From Candidatus Gastranaerophilales bacterium (GTDB taxonomy: Bacteria; Cyanobacteriota; Vampirovibrionia; Gastranaerophilales; Gastranaerophilaceae), in NCBI GenBank assembly GCA_905235825.1, contig CAJONH010000009.1, positions 1 to 32,425 on the forward strand: a DNA stretch of 32,425 nt, in the 5' to 3' direction. The notes under the pieces are model-generated. The model was not told the origin of the DNA. It saw only the letters and a list, made by a program, of their open reading frames with translations, and searched no databases. The translations under genes were made by a program, and so were the position numbers. Of the stretch, positions 1 to 8,997 are shown piece after piece; the stretch's first letter is position 1, and each line of letters starts with the position of its first letter.

Positions 1-206
1 AGATGTTACCACTTACTATAATCAAATAGATTGGGAAAAACTGCCTAATGCATTTGTAATCAAGTGTAATCACGGATGCAAGTGGCATTTTATAATAAAA
101 GACAAAGAAGCGTTTTTACAAAACAAACGATTGTTTGATATAGTTAAAAAACAAATTACAGGCTGGCTTGAACAAGATTACAGTTTTTGGGGCGGATTTG
201 AAATGC

Positions 207-365
207 AATACCTGACATCCCGTAGAGTGGAGTCACCCGACAGCACTTTGAGGGTGCGAACTCGATTAAGTGAGGGCATAGCTTGCGGCAGTGATAACAC
301 TCTGCCGAACAAAACGATTAAGTATCGTTTTGTGAGAGGTAGAGCGACTTGTCCGAGAGAAAGGT
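207..365. repeat. Compositionally distinct palindromic element inserted in, and read through by, the TupA-like frame
   Basis: Visibly G+C-richer than its surroundings. Contains a perfect 10-bp hairpin ACAAAACGAT-TAAGT-ATCGTTTTGT (309-333), the imperfect hairpin GGCAGTGATAACACTCTGCC (287-306), and CGATTAAGT repeated directly at 263-271 and 315-323. Confidence 0.5.
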
Positions 366-403
366 TTTTCAAGAAAAAAGAAAAAGAACTTGCTAAAACA
401 AAA

Positions 404-425
404 CATGCCATTATATCATGGCATG
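404..425. repeat. Perfect inverted repeat CATGCCAT-TATATC-ATGGCATG
   Basis: 8-bp perfect arms and a 6-nt loop, immediately upstream of the small ORF starting at 441. Confidence 0.7.
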
Positions 426-440
426 CGAAAGGATTATAAA

Positions 441-638
441 ATGAATAAAACTGAAATTGAAAAATGTTTAAATGAATTGAAAAATTATACTGATTTTTGG
501 ATTATCAAAAAAAATTCACAAGTTATTGCAATGAATATACATACTTCAAAAAATAATAAAGATAAAGAATATTTTGATATTCCATTTGAAAAAAATATCA
601 AATATTCAGAAATAGCAAATATTAAAGGCATTTGTTAA
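441..638 (+). CDS. Small hypothetical protein (65 aa)
   Basis: MNKTEIEKCLNELKNYTDFWIIKKNSQ...; ATG at 441 is preceded by GAAAGGA; the start at 390 falls in the hairpin/upstream frame and is less likely. Confidence 0.5.
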   Translation: MNKTEIEKCLNELKNYTDFWIIKKNSQVIAMNIHTSKNNKDKEYFDIPFEKNIKYSEIANIKGIC

Positions 639-826
639 ATATCTTTTATCCATTTATCAGGTATTTTATTTAATGTTGAATAATCTTTGTATAAATATTT
701 ATCTCCGTTAATGTCCATTTCTGCAGTAATCCCATAAATAGTGAAACCCAAACTTTTAGCGTATTCATCAATCTTTTTAAGTTTATTATATTGTTCTTGA
801 CATTGTTCTTGCGTTAGTTCTTGCAT
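635..826 (-). CDS. Small hypothetical protein (63 aa)
   Basis: MQELTQEQCQEQYNKLKKIDEYAKSLGFTIYGI...; AAGGA upstream of the ATG on the minus strand; 3' end overlaps the convergent ORF by 4 nt. Confidence 0.5.
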   Translation of the reverse strand: MQELTQEQCQEQYNKLKKIDEYAKSLGFTIYGITAEMDINGDKYLYKDYSTLNKIPDKWIKDI

Positions 827-858
827 ATTTCATCCTTAATTGTTTGTAATAATAGGGT

Positions 859-1130
859 TTAAATTTGTTCTAAAAGTGGTATTATAATACTAGCACCCTT
901 TGAGTGTAGGTTAAAGCTATTTTCAGCCACCTGCGAATCTCGGGGTGTTATTTTTATTTTTGTTGCTTTGTGTCCTGCATAATATGAATTTTTATCACCA
1001 CTTGCAGGTTTATCAACAAAAATTTCAACATCATAATCAACACCACCTATTTGAAATTTATTATAATAAATTTCTTGGTCCTTAATGTGTCTGTCATCTG
1101 CTTTCCGCTCATCTTTTTTTATTGCAGTTG
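859..1130 (-). pseudogene. Truncated phage/mobile-element-type domain (LPD3/PBECR-like polyvalent-protein domain suspected)
   Basis: The C-terminal part of the 859..1272 ORF (...IYYNKFQIGGVDYDVEIFVDKPASGDKNSYYAGHKATKIKIT...) looks like a real domain. The N-terminal part of the ORF is made of REP-like palindromes and hydrophobic low-complexity residues, so the original 5' end appears lost. Confidence 0.35.
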
Positions 1131-1134
1131 GTAG

Positions 1135-1192
1135 GGTAGACTTTAGTCTACCGAATAATAAAATCACAAATTTTGGTAGGCTAAAGCTTACC
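1135..1192. repeat. REP-like inverted doublet of palindromes
   Basis: GGTAGACT-TT-AGTCTACC (1135-1152) and GGTAGGCT-AA-AGCTTACC (1175-1192). The reverse complement of the second gives GGGTAAGCTTTAGCCTACCAAA, matching the first, GGGTAGACTTTAGTCTACCGAA. Confidence 0.75.
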
Positions 1193-1304
1193 CTAAATCT
1201 AAAAAATACTATTTCGACACAAAAAATGAAAAATTTAATTTTGAATATTATCTTAACTATTGGAAAAATCACTAATTTTAAATCTATATTTACGTAGTAT
1301 TTAT

Positions 1305-1335
1305 GCGGGATTGTTTAACAATTCCGCTTTTTTTT
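1305..1335 (+). terminator. Intrinsic terminator
   Basis: GCGGGATTGTT-T-AACAATTCCGC stem (one G-U) followed by TTTTTTTT. Confidence 0.7.
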
Positions 1336-1341
1336 CGCACA

Positions 1342-1373
1342 AAAAAAGAGGAAAGAATACATTCCTCTTTTTT
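1342..1373 (-). terminator. Intrinsic terminator downstream of rubrerythrin (bidirectional-looking)
   Basis: AAAAAAGAGGAA...TTCCTCTTTTTT inverted repeat with A/T tracts on both sides. Confidence 0.75.
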
Positions 1374-1393
1374 ATTGCATTATTTTGCATTAA

Positions 1394-1939
1394 TTAAAAT
1401 AATCTTTTTAATAATCCCTGGAAGCCTTGACCGTGACGTGCTTCATCTTTTGCCATTTCATGAACGGTATCGTGTATAGCATCTAATCCTAATTCTTTAG
1501 CACGTTTTGCAATAGCCATTTTAGCGGCACAAGCACCTGATTCTGCTTCCGCTCTCATTTCAAGATTTTTCTTTGTTGAATTTGTAACTACTTCACCTAA
1601 TAATTCAGCAAATTTTGCAGCATGTTCAGCTTCTTCAAAAGCATATCTTTTAAACGCTTCAGCGACTTCAGGATATCCTTCTCTTTCAGCTTGTCTGCTC
1701 ATAGCAAGATACATACCGACTTCGGTGCATTCTCCTGCAAAATGGTCTTTTAAACCTTGAAGAACTTCTGCATCAACATCTTTTCCAACACCGATAACGT
1801 GTTCTGTTGCCCATGTTAAACCTTTTGTATCATCAACTTTATTGAACTTGTCAGAACCAACACCGCACATAGGACATTTTTCGGGAGCATGGTCGCCTTC
1901 AACAGTGTAACCGCATACGCTGCAAACAAATTTTGCCAT
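1394..1939 (-). CDS. Rubrerythrin with N-terminal rubredoxin domain ('reverse' rubrerythrin)
   Basis: [26 protein letters not shown] (two CxxC knuckles) followed by a ferritin-like di-iron domain ([35 protein letters not shown]...KDEARHG). Confidence 0.93.
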   Translation of the reverse strand: MAKFVCSVCGYTVEGDHAPEKCPMCGVGSDKFNKVDDTKGLTWATEHVIGVGKDVDAEVLQGLKDHFAGECTEVGMYLAMSRQAEREGYPEVAEAFKRYAFEEAEHAAKFAELLGEVVTNSTKKNLEMRAEAESGACAAKMAIAKRAKELGLDAIHDTVHEMAKDEARHGQGFQGLLKRLF

Positions 1940-2021
1940 ATTAAACCTCTTTCTTTCCTTTTGTTTAACAAACTAATCGCTTTAATTATACAACAAAGTT
2001 TTTCAATTAAAAATATAATTA

Positions 2022-2486
2022 TTATGCTCTACTATCCATAAGACGTTTTTCCACATTTGGATTATATGCCGGTATTTGGTTTTTAGCCAAACTATCAGTA
2101 GTATATTTATCTCTAAGGATGTAATGCATTTCATTTATTATTCTGTTATTTTTGTAGTTTTCGCCCAAATTCATATATGCTTCATACTGTTGTTGATTAA
2201 AAGGAATTCTGGTACATAATTTACAATCATTTACTAAATATCTTGTATGACCTCTGTCTGTTACAACTATATCTGCATTTTTACGATTATTTATCATTTT
2301 TTTTACATCTTCGGGATCTTCATCAATGAACGGGCAATAATATCTTGTTACTATTGTTTGCGGAACATATAATACACAATCAATATCTGTTCTCATTGAT
2401 GTTTTCAGCCATAACCCACTGAAGTTTTGCTGTTTTTTGTTATGAACGTTATAATTTGAAACACTGTTAATGCTCGATATTTTCAT
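2022..2486 (-). CDS. Hypothetical protein with Asn-rich N-terminus and NFSG motif; CxxC
   Basis: 157-aa ORF, likely start MKISSINSVSNYNVHNKKQQNFSGLW (second Met). Family not recognised. Confidence 0.65.
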   Translation of the reverse strand: MKISSINSVSNYNVHNKKQQNFSGLWLKTSMRTDIDCVLYVPQTIVTRYYCPFIDEDPEDVKKMINNRKNADIVVTDRGHTRYLVNDCKLCTRIPFNQQQYEAYMNLGENYKNNRIINEMHYILRDKYTTDSLAKNQIPAYNPNVEKRLMDSRA

Positions 2487-2566
2487 ATTTCCCAATCTTT
2501 AAAACTATTTCCAATAGGATTAAAAATCATAAATATTTTTTTTGCCTGTTTCTTATATAATCTTTA

Positions 2567-2842
2567 CTATATTACAGCTTTTCCATCATACAAATATTTC
2601 GTATATTGATATTCATCTTTCTTGATATCAGCTTTTTCTTTAGCCCGTTCTTCTTTTGTTGATTCTTCTCTTGGTTCTATAAAAGGTGTTGATTTATCTT
2701 TTCTTTTCCAATTAATTTTAAATCCATCCAATAACCCGTATTCGGTTTCTGTTTGATATGTACCGATATTCACCGCATAAACAGGCATAACATTTACGGC
2801 GATACTCAATATGATGACGAATAATATAAATCTTTTTATCAT
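2567..2842 (-). CDS. Small exported protein with Sec signal peptide (91 aa)
   Basis: MIKRFILFVIILSIAVNVMPVYA-VN typical signal peptide, then a charged mature region; lies 34 bp downstream of the 1907-aa gene on the same strand. Confidence 0.65.
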   Translation of the reverse strand: MIKRFILFVIILSIAVNVMPVYAVNIGTYQTETEYGLLDGFKINWKRKDKSTPFIEPREESTKEERAKEKADIKKDEYQYTKYLYDGKAVI

Positions 2843-2876
2843 ATTTTAAATTCTTCTTACATGCAATATTATATCA

Positions 2877-5800
2877 TTATTCTTCTTTTTTTGCATCAAA
2901 TGCAGAACATTGTTCAAAAGCTGCAAATGCCTCTTTTTCTTTTATAGCCAATAATTTATATATTTTATTAAATTCTTCATTAAATTTCTCTCTTTTTTCA
3001 AATTCTTTACAATTTTCAGGAATTTCCAGTGAATTTATTAATAATTGGCAATCTTGCATTATCCTTGCAGTATCATTTATATTATCCATTTTCATATCAA
3101 TATCATCAGCAATATTCATAAGACAAGATTTATAAATTTCAACCAAAATTGAATTATAAAGTTTTTGGTTATTACTTTGACCAATACTGTTTTCAGAAAA
3201 ATAATTAAGATATTCAAAAAACTTTTTATAAGCATCAGAGTCTTTTATATCATTGAGGTGACTTTTCATATAACGTTCAAAATGCTGTATAGCATCACTT
3301 GTGGAATTATATTTAATTTGACTTTGATTTAAGAATTTAGCTGCTTCATCAGATATTTTTCCTGCACAATTTATGTTATCATTTACATTTTTATAGCTTT
3401 CTTCGACCAATTCTATATTTTTGGCAATATTAAAATTATCAATAAGAACATTAACAGCCTGTCTTGTCAGCCCTGCTTGAGATAAAAATAATTTTAAAAT
3501 AACATTATTATCGTTATAGTTTTGAAGCTGCTGAATTAAATAAACCATTCCGACTTCACTTGTCATTTTATGTTTTGAACCGTCAGCAAGTTCAACAAAG
3601 AAGTTTGGAAGCATATCTTTTGTTTTTGAGCTGATTGCTTCATGTTGATTTTGAACGAGTTTATATTGTACTTTAGTTTGTTCGGCAACAGAAAGCGCCA
3701 GTTTAAGATAATCTTTCATATTCAAAGCCTCTGTTGTCTGTTCTTTTCCCTTATTTAACAATTTTACGTATTCTTGAAGCAATACCGTAGGATTTTTAAC
3801 ATAATGTTTTTCTGTCATCAAATTTGCCAATTTATCTTCATAGTAGTTTATTTCTTCGTTTTCAGGAGATTTTTTATATAACGAAATTATATTTTTTATT
3901 TGTTTTATTGCTTCATCCTGATATTTTGGCTCTATATTTGAGTATACGCTTGCGTGAATACATTCTTTGATTTTATTTTTTTCGGTGTTGTTTGCATCTT
4001 TATACTGTTGAATTGACACACCTGAGCTTTCAAAATCTTCATAATTAGAAATAATTTGATTTATATATTCTGATATTTCTTCGGAATTTTTTTCTGAAGA
4101 ATTAGACTTCAATAAATCTCTTAATGCTTTTAACGGTTCACCCATATAATCTACGGATTCATCGACACCTGCTATTTTACAAATATCGTCTAATGTTTGT
4201 TTAAAACCTTTTATAAAATCGGTATCAGTATTGCTTGCAATTATATTTTCAAAATTATCCTTTTTTAGGTATTTATCATATAATTCTTCATACTTTGTTA
4301 AAAGATTTATTACGTATTTATTTTTTTCTATATTATCCACAGAGTCTTTTATTTTATTTAAGGTATTTTCAACCATTTCTTTTATTTGTGCATCTTCAAC
4401 AACTACGGGCTCAGGAAAAGCCTGACGCACTTTATATTTTTTAAATGCTTCATCCTTGTACGATTTTATATATTTTTGTACATCCATTTCAGATAATTTT
4501 ACGTGCAAATTCCTGTACAATATATCGGGGGACTTTTTGTTTTCATCATCTTCATCCGGCAAAAGTTTATTAATTTCTTCCATTTCAACAATTTCGGAAA
4601 ATGCTTTTGTAACTGCCGAATTTTCTGAAAGAAAGAGTCTTAAATAATCATAAGGTTTTTTAATATTTAATCCCAAATCCTCGTCACTTAAAAGATTTAA
4701 AAAATCTTCCGCAGTTTTATTGTCTATGCGTTGAAATCCCTGCAAAGTATCCAAAAGGTCTTTATCTGAAACAGGCTTTATATATTTATCTATGGCAGCA
4801 ATAAATGTTTCGCCGAGAGAATTGTTTTTTATTGCATTAGACTCTAATGATGTTATTCTTACTTCATTATCAAAAGATGTTTTGACTATATCTTGTGCAT
4901 TTTCTTCAAAATATTTTCTTACATCATTGTCTTTTATATATTTTTCCGATGTTTGGGAAACTTGTTCCATAAAATATTTTTCAAGATTATCAATATTTCC
5001 GTCGAGTTTATCTAATTTTTCATCATCTCTAAACAATTCGGTTAAAAATTTATCTTTTTGTTCATCGGGAACAGTAAAATTATATTTTTCTTTTAATTCG
5101 GATAAAAGATTTTGAATTTTCTCCATACTTGCATTTTGAACATCATCAATACAATCTTCATACTTAGCTATTATTGCTCCCATTAAATTTATATGAGCAG
5201 TAATCATTTCATCGTGAAATTTTTCAAGGTCTTTTCTGTTTGTTATACTTAAAACTTCTTCGGCATTTTCAGGGTCATCAATCGCCATATAAAGCGACAT
5301 TTTATCAAAAGTAAATTTTATCGGATCATCATCCGGAAGTTTATTATAATCGTCTTCACTTTTAATTTCATTTTTTATTCTCTTTGCAAGGGCTTCACTT
5401 TTTGCATCGGCAACAGCATCTATATTTTTCACATAGTTAATATTCGGCTTATTACCTTTTTTTATTAATTCTTCAAGTGTTTCAAGCTGTTTTTCGCCTT
5501 CATGAACTCTAAATATATATCCGAACATTTTATCCAGTTTATGTTTTGTATTAGAAGGAGTTCCTTCAAGTAAAACCGATTGAAAAAGTCCGAAATTATC
5601 ATTATCTTCTTTTGACGTACCACGGGCAGCAAAAATGTCCTTAACTTTCAAACCTATAGTAAGATTATCTCTAAGTAAAAATCCGTTTTTCCAGCCGAAG
5701 CCCCTGTCATAATCGGTATATTTAAAGCCGTCTTTCCCCTTCCAAAAATGCTCTTTTTCAGCTAATCCCCACGAATTATCAGCCCATAAAACATCTTGAT

Positions 5801-8600
5801 TTTCTTTTTTACCGTCATCTGTTGTGAAAGTTTCTTCCGTAACAGCGGGTAAATACATTGCATGAAACGCATAATCGCTGTCATCAACGCTCATTGATAT
5901 TACTCCGCCGCCTTTTCCTTGTTTTATTTGCTTTACGGCTTCGGTTATATCATGTTCTATATGATAGGGTTTACCCGTCATTTGTTCCATTATTCTTAAT
6001 TTTTCATTCGCCATTAAGCCTGAAGAACCTTCTTCCATTACCCAAAATTGACCGTTTAACATACCTATCGAAGAATATTGTTCTTCCAGCACATCGCAAA
6101 GATATCTGTTTAAAACATTATACTGCATTTCGGCATATCTGTTCATTTTAGGCAAATTCTTTTCTATTTTTCGAAAAATATTTTCTTCATCATCAGTGAA
6201 ACAGTATAATCTATTATCAGCTTTTTCACGTTCTTTCATATTTTGAATTTTTTCATTCTTTGCCTGTTCATGTTCAATGTGACTAAAATGCGATTGAAGC
6301 ATATTTAACTGTTTTATGCTTAATATTTCTTTGTTTTTTTCCAGTTTATTAAGAATTAATTCTCTTTGCGAAGGAATATTCCATTTTTTATTTATTTTAT
6401 TATATTCATTAATCAATTTTTCAAATTTTAAACGCTGATGATTTATACCATTCTCAATATTTTCTTCACCGTCAAAGAATTTTGCCAGTCTGATATAATC
6501 TTCATCGGCAATGCCTTCTTGAAAGCTGTTTAATGCGGAAGTCAATATTTTTGAGGAAAAGACCATTTCATTTTCATAGCCCAATATTCTGACTGTTTCG
6601 TTTATATCAGCCGAAGAAGGATTTGAAGCCAATTTTTCCGTTAATTTATCAAGTTTATCAATAACTTTATTTTTATCTTTTGATTTAATATCAAGTCTTT
6701 CGGCTGCAGTGTAAAGAGCATCTTTATCTCCGTTTAAAATAAGATTTTTGTGATGTGTTAAAATTTCCGCCTCTATATCTGCCATATTTTTATCTGTTAA
6801 CACTTCTAATATTTTATTAACTTCGGAAGGGATTATGTGTTCTATTTTAGCCGCATCATTTAATGCCTCAGTATTCCCTGTTTTATCGGCTATTTTATTT
6901 AAATAATTTACAATCTGCTTATTTCTAACAGGCAATCCTGATAATTTTTCAAAACGTAAAATACCGTCAGGCATGTTTACATCAGCTTCTATTGCTATTC
7001 TATGAGCGGCAGCAGCTTTATATAGTTTTCTGTTATATATAAAATCTGCCCTTTTGTTGTTAAATTTTTGAAGTTTTTTTAATTGTTCATCGGCTTTAAT
7101 ATATTCTCTCGAAGCAATATCTATATTTTTAACTTTTGATTTCAAAATACTTTTTTCTTCGGTTGAAGCATTCCCCGCAATATTTTCAATATAATCGAAA
7201 AGGACTTTATATCTTAATTCATCGGGCATTTTTTCGGAAATATATAATTCATTATCATCCCCCTTCTTTTTATAGAACTCTATTATATTCCGAATTAATT
7301 GAGAAATTTCTTTATCTGATTTTTGCGGATAAATTAATGACAGCTCCTTATTTAGTGTTCCGTTCGCTCCGGAGTATGTTTTTGCTGCTTCCGATTTTAT
7401 TCCTTTTATATTTTTTTGAGTTTCTTGTTTTGCGGTTTTAGTAGAATTTACGGATTTAAGATATTCTTTTTCTTTTATAATTGCTCCTAACAGAATTTTT
7501 TCGTCGGAATAATTATCACCGAGTCCTAAATACCAGCTTGAATCATCATATACACCAAATGTATTTTCATCAAAAGGAATGTAATGTTCGGTTTGAATAG
7601 TACCGTCACCGCTTGCGTGTGCATTATTCATCCGGATGTGAGCGGAGGCATCTATTATTCTGTATCCTTTGTTCAAAGCGGCAGAATATTGAACATTTGT
7701 TTTTGGTATTTCAACCTTTTTTCCGCTTCCAAGCTCCGTAATATCATACACAGACATAACGGGAGAATCTTTTAATTCTTCCATAATTATATCTATAAAC
7801 TCTTTTTTATGTTCATAAGCCATAGCTTTTCTGCACACGGAAATTGCGGCACAAATTCCGCTTACTCTCTGGTCAACGCTTTTTATTTTCAGTTCTTTGC
7901 TTTCGGGAGTCTTTATAACAATGTCATTTAAAATTTCGTCAGTTACTTGTAATTTCTTATCTTTCAGCTGAGGATTTATTTTATAATCATCGCTCATAAA
8001 ATAAATAAGTCGTTCTAAACATTCTTTCTTTTCATTTGCGGGAATTTCGGATGATGCAATAAAATAATCGGTATTTTTTCTTATTCTTGCTGCCGTTTCT
8101 ATATCCTCTGCCGATTTCAATAATTTATCATCAGTTACGGTTTCTGTTAATTGTGTTCTTAATTCTAATATTTTTGATTGTATAGGCGTCAATTCATTTT
8201 TTTCATTAAAAATTCTGTTATATTCGGCATTTAAATCAGATAAATCTTCATTAGATGAAGATATTGCTCTTTTTATCGTATCACCAAGTAATTCAGACCA
8301 TTTTGTGTTTTCACGTTCTTCAGGCGTAATTCCGTCGTTATTAAGTTCCGCTTTAAACTGTTTGTTTCCGAATTCACCGTAGGCAAGATTATCTGCTACA
8401 TCAAGCAGAAACTCGACATTAAATCTGTTAGGATTAGTACTTAGACTGTTTAATGAATTTTTTATATTATCTTCGTTATTTTCGGTTATAATATTTTCAC
8501 CTGTTTTTAATTGCAGTATTGTTGCTTTATCTGTTCTTTCACTTGTAAAATTCGGATTATTAGACACTATTTTACTGTTGATATTATTTAATATTTTCAT
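2877..8600 (-). CDS. Giant (1907 aa) protein with two papain-like (C1-type) cysteine protease-related modules
   Basis: Module 1: GICAAISVCRKAMAY ... EHYIPF ... YDDSSW. Module 2: NGQFWVMEEGSSGLMANEKL ... HAMYLPAV ... VLWADNSWG. The HAM...NSWG run matches the His/Asn active-site blocks of papain/bleomycin-hydrolase-type peptidases. The rest is long charged helical sequence. Confidence 0.7.
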   Translation of the reverse strand: MKILNNINSKIVSNNPNFTSERTDKATILQLKTGENIITENNEDNIKNSLNSLSTNPNRFNVEFLLDVADNLAYGEFGNKQFKAELNNDGITPEERENTKWSELLGDTIKRAISSSNEDLSDLNAEYNRIFNEKNELTPIQSKILELRTQLTETVTDDKLLKSAEDIETAARIRKNTDYFIASSEIPANEKKECLERLIYFMSDDYKINPQLKDKKLQVTDEILNDIVIKTPESKELKIKSVDQRVSGICAAISVCRKAMAYEHKKEFIDIIMEELKDSPVMSVYDITELGSGKKVEIPKTNVQYSAALNKGYRIIDASAHIRMNNAHASGDGTIQTEHYIPFDENTFGVYDDSSWYLGLGDNYSDEKILLGAIIKEKEYLKSVNSTKTAKQETQKNIKGIKSEAAKTYSGANGTLNKELSLIYPQKSDKEISQLIRNIIEFYKKKGDDNELYISEKMPDELRYKVLFDYIENIAGNASTEEKSILKSKVKNIDIASREYIKADEQLKKLQKFNNKRADFIYNRKLYKAAAAHRIAIEADVNMPDGILRFEKLSGLPVRNKQIVNYLNKIADKTGNTEALNDAAKIEHIIPSEVNKILEVLTDKNMADIEAEILTHHKNLILNGDKDALYTAAERLDIKSKDKNKVIDKLDKLTEKLASNPSSADINETVRILGYENEMVFSSKILTSALNSFQEGIADEDYIRLAKFFDGEENIENGINHQRLKFEKLINEYNKINKKWNIPSQRELILNKLEKNKEILSIKQLNMLQSHFSHIEHEQAKNEKIQNMKEREKADNRLYCFTDDEENIFRKIEKNLPKMNRYAEMQYNVLNRYLCDVLEEQYSSIGMLNGQFWVMEEGSSGLMANEKLRIMEQMTGKPYHIEHDITEAVKQIKQGKGGGVISMSVDDSDYAFHAMYLPAVTEETFTTDDGKKENQDVLWADNSWGLAEKEHFWKGKDGFKYTDYDRGFGWKNGFLLRDNLTIGLKVKDIFAARGTSKEDNDNFGLFQSVLLEGTPSNTKHKLDKMFGYIFRVHEGEKQLETLEELIKKGNKPNINYVKNIDAVADAKSEALAKRIKNEIKSEDDYNKLPDDDPIKFTFDKMSLYMAIDDPENAEEVLSITNRKDLEKFHDEMITAHINLMGAIIAKYEDCIDDVQNASMEKIQNLLSELKEKYNFTVPDEQKDKFLTELFRDDEKLDKLDGNIDNLEKYFMEQVSQTSEKYIKDNDVRKYFEENAQDIVKTSFDNEVRITSLESNAIKNNSLGETFIAAIDKYIKPVSDKDLLDTLQGFQRIDNKTAEDFLNLLSDEDLGLNIKKPYDYLRLFLSENSAVTKAFSEIVEMEEINKLLPDEDDENKKSPDILYRNLHVKLSEMDVQKYIKSYKDEAFKKYKVRQAFPEPVVVEDAQIKEMVENTLNKIKDSVDNIEKNKYVINLLTKYEELYDKYLKKDNFENIIASNTDTDFIKGFKQTLDDICKIAGVDESVDYMGEPLKALRDLLKSNSSEKNSEEISEYINQIISNYEDFESSGVSIQQYKDANNTEKNKIKECIHASVYSNIEPKYQDEAIKQIKNIISLYKKSPENEEINYYEDKLANLMTEKHYVKNPTVLLQEYVKLLNKGKEQTTEALNMKDYLKLALSVAEQTKVQYKLVQNQHEAISSKTKDMLPNFFVELADGSKHKMTSEVGMVYLIQQLQNYNDNNVILKLFLSQAGLTRQAVNVLIDNFNIAKNIELVEESYKNVNDNINCAGKISDEAAKFLNQSQIKYNSTSDAIQHFERYMKSHLNDIKDSDAYKKFFEYLNYFSENSIGQSNNQKLYNSILVEIYKSCLMNIADDIDMKMDNINDTARIMQDCQLLINSLEIPENCKEFEKREKFNEEFNKIYKLLAIKEKEAFAAFEQCSAFDAKKEE

Positions 8601-8736
8601 TTACCATTCCTATACTTTTCTAATTAACCAATCCTTTAATAAAGTACTCTCGATTTAATAATTATTATTACTTAATTCCTTTTCATGAATTTTAAATCAA
8701 AACAAAATTTTTTTTGCCAAAAAAATCAGGTATTTA

Positions 8737-8997
8737 TTAGACTACACTATTAATTAATTCGATTTTTTTTATTCTTGAAAGCAGCTTTATTCTTCGTTCT
8801 TCTCTCTGTGCTTCAATTTTATCCGAAAATTCTTTAGTATAAACAAGTTTTACAGGCTTATTAGCTCTTGTAAATTTTGCTCCTTTACCGCTGCAATGCA
8901 ATTTATAGCGTTTTTCGACATCATCTGTATAACCGCAATAAAGTTTGTTTGTATTTGTTAAAATTATATAAACATAAAATTTTTTATTGTTTTTCAT
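8737..8997 (-). CDS. GIY-YIG domain protein (YhbQ/UPF0213-like)
   Basis: FYVYIILTNTNKLYCGYTDDVEKRYKLHCSGKGAKFTRANKPVKLVY. Confidence 0.92.
   Translation of the reverse strand: MKNNKKFYVYIILTNTNKLYCGYTDDVEKRYKLHCSGKGAKFTRANKPVKLVYTKEFSDKIEAQREERRIKLLSRIKKIELINSVV

Larger units (their letters stand above)
2..439 (+). pseudogene. C-terminally altered fragment of a TupA-like ATP-grasp / polysaccharide biosynthesis protein; 5' end lies outside the window
   Basis: Frame is open from base 2: DVTTYYNQIDWEKLPNAFVIKCNHGCKWHFIIKDKEAFLQNKRLFDIVKKQITGWLEQDYSFWGGFEMQY resembles the WxKLPxxFVIKCNHG...IIKDK...WL..DY motif run of TupA-like ATP-grasps. From about 207 the frame runs into a compositionally different element and ends at 439. 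The track start at 131 is an internal Met. Confidence 0.6.

Noticed and set aside
178-411. 77-aa minus-strand ORF over the palindromic element
   Set aside because: Antisense to the element; arises from palindromic composition, no protein-family resemblance
1085-1297. 70-aa plus-strand ORF
   Set aside because: Runs through REP-like palindromes and low-complexity sequence; no RBS or family signal
4231-7775. Multiple plus-strand ORFs of 60-107 aa inside the 1907-aa gene
   Set aside because: Antisense noise in AT-rich coding sequence; Phe/Tyr/Leu/Ser-rich translations typical of shadows
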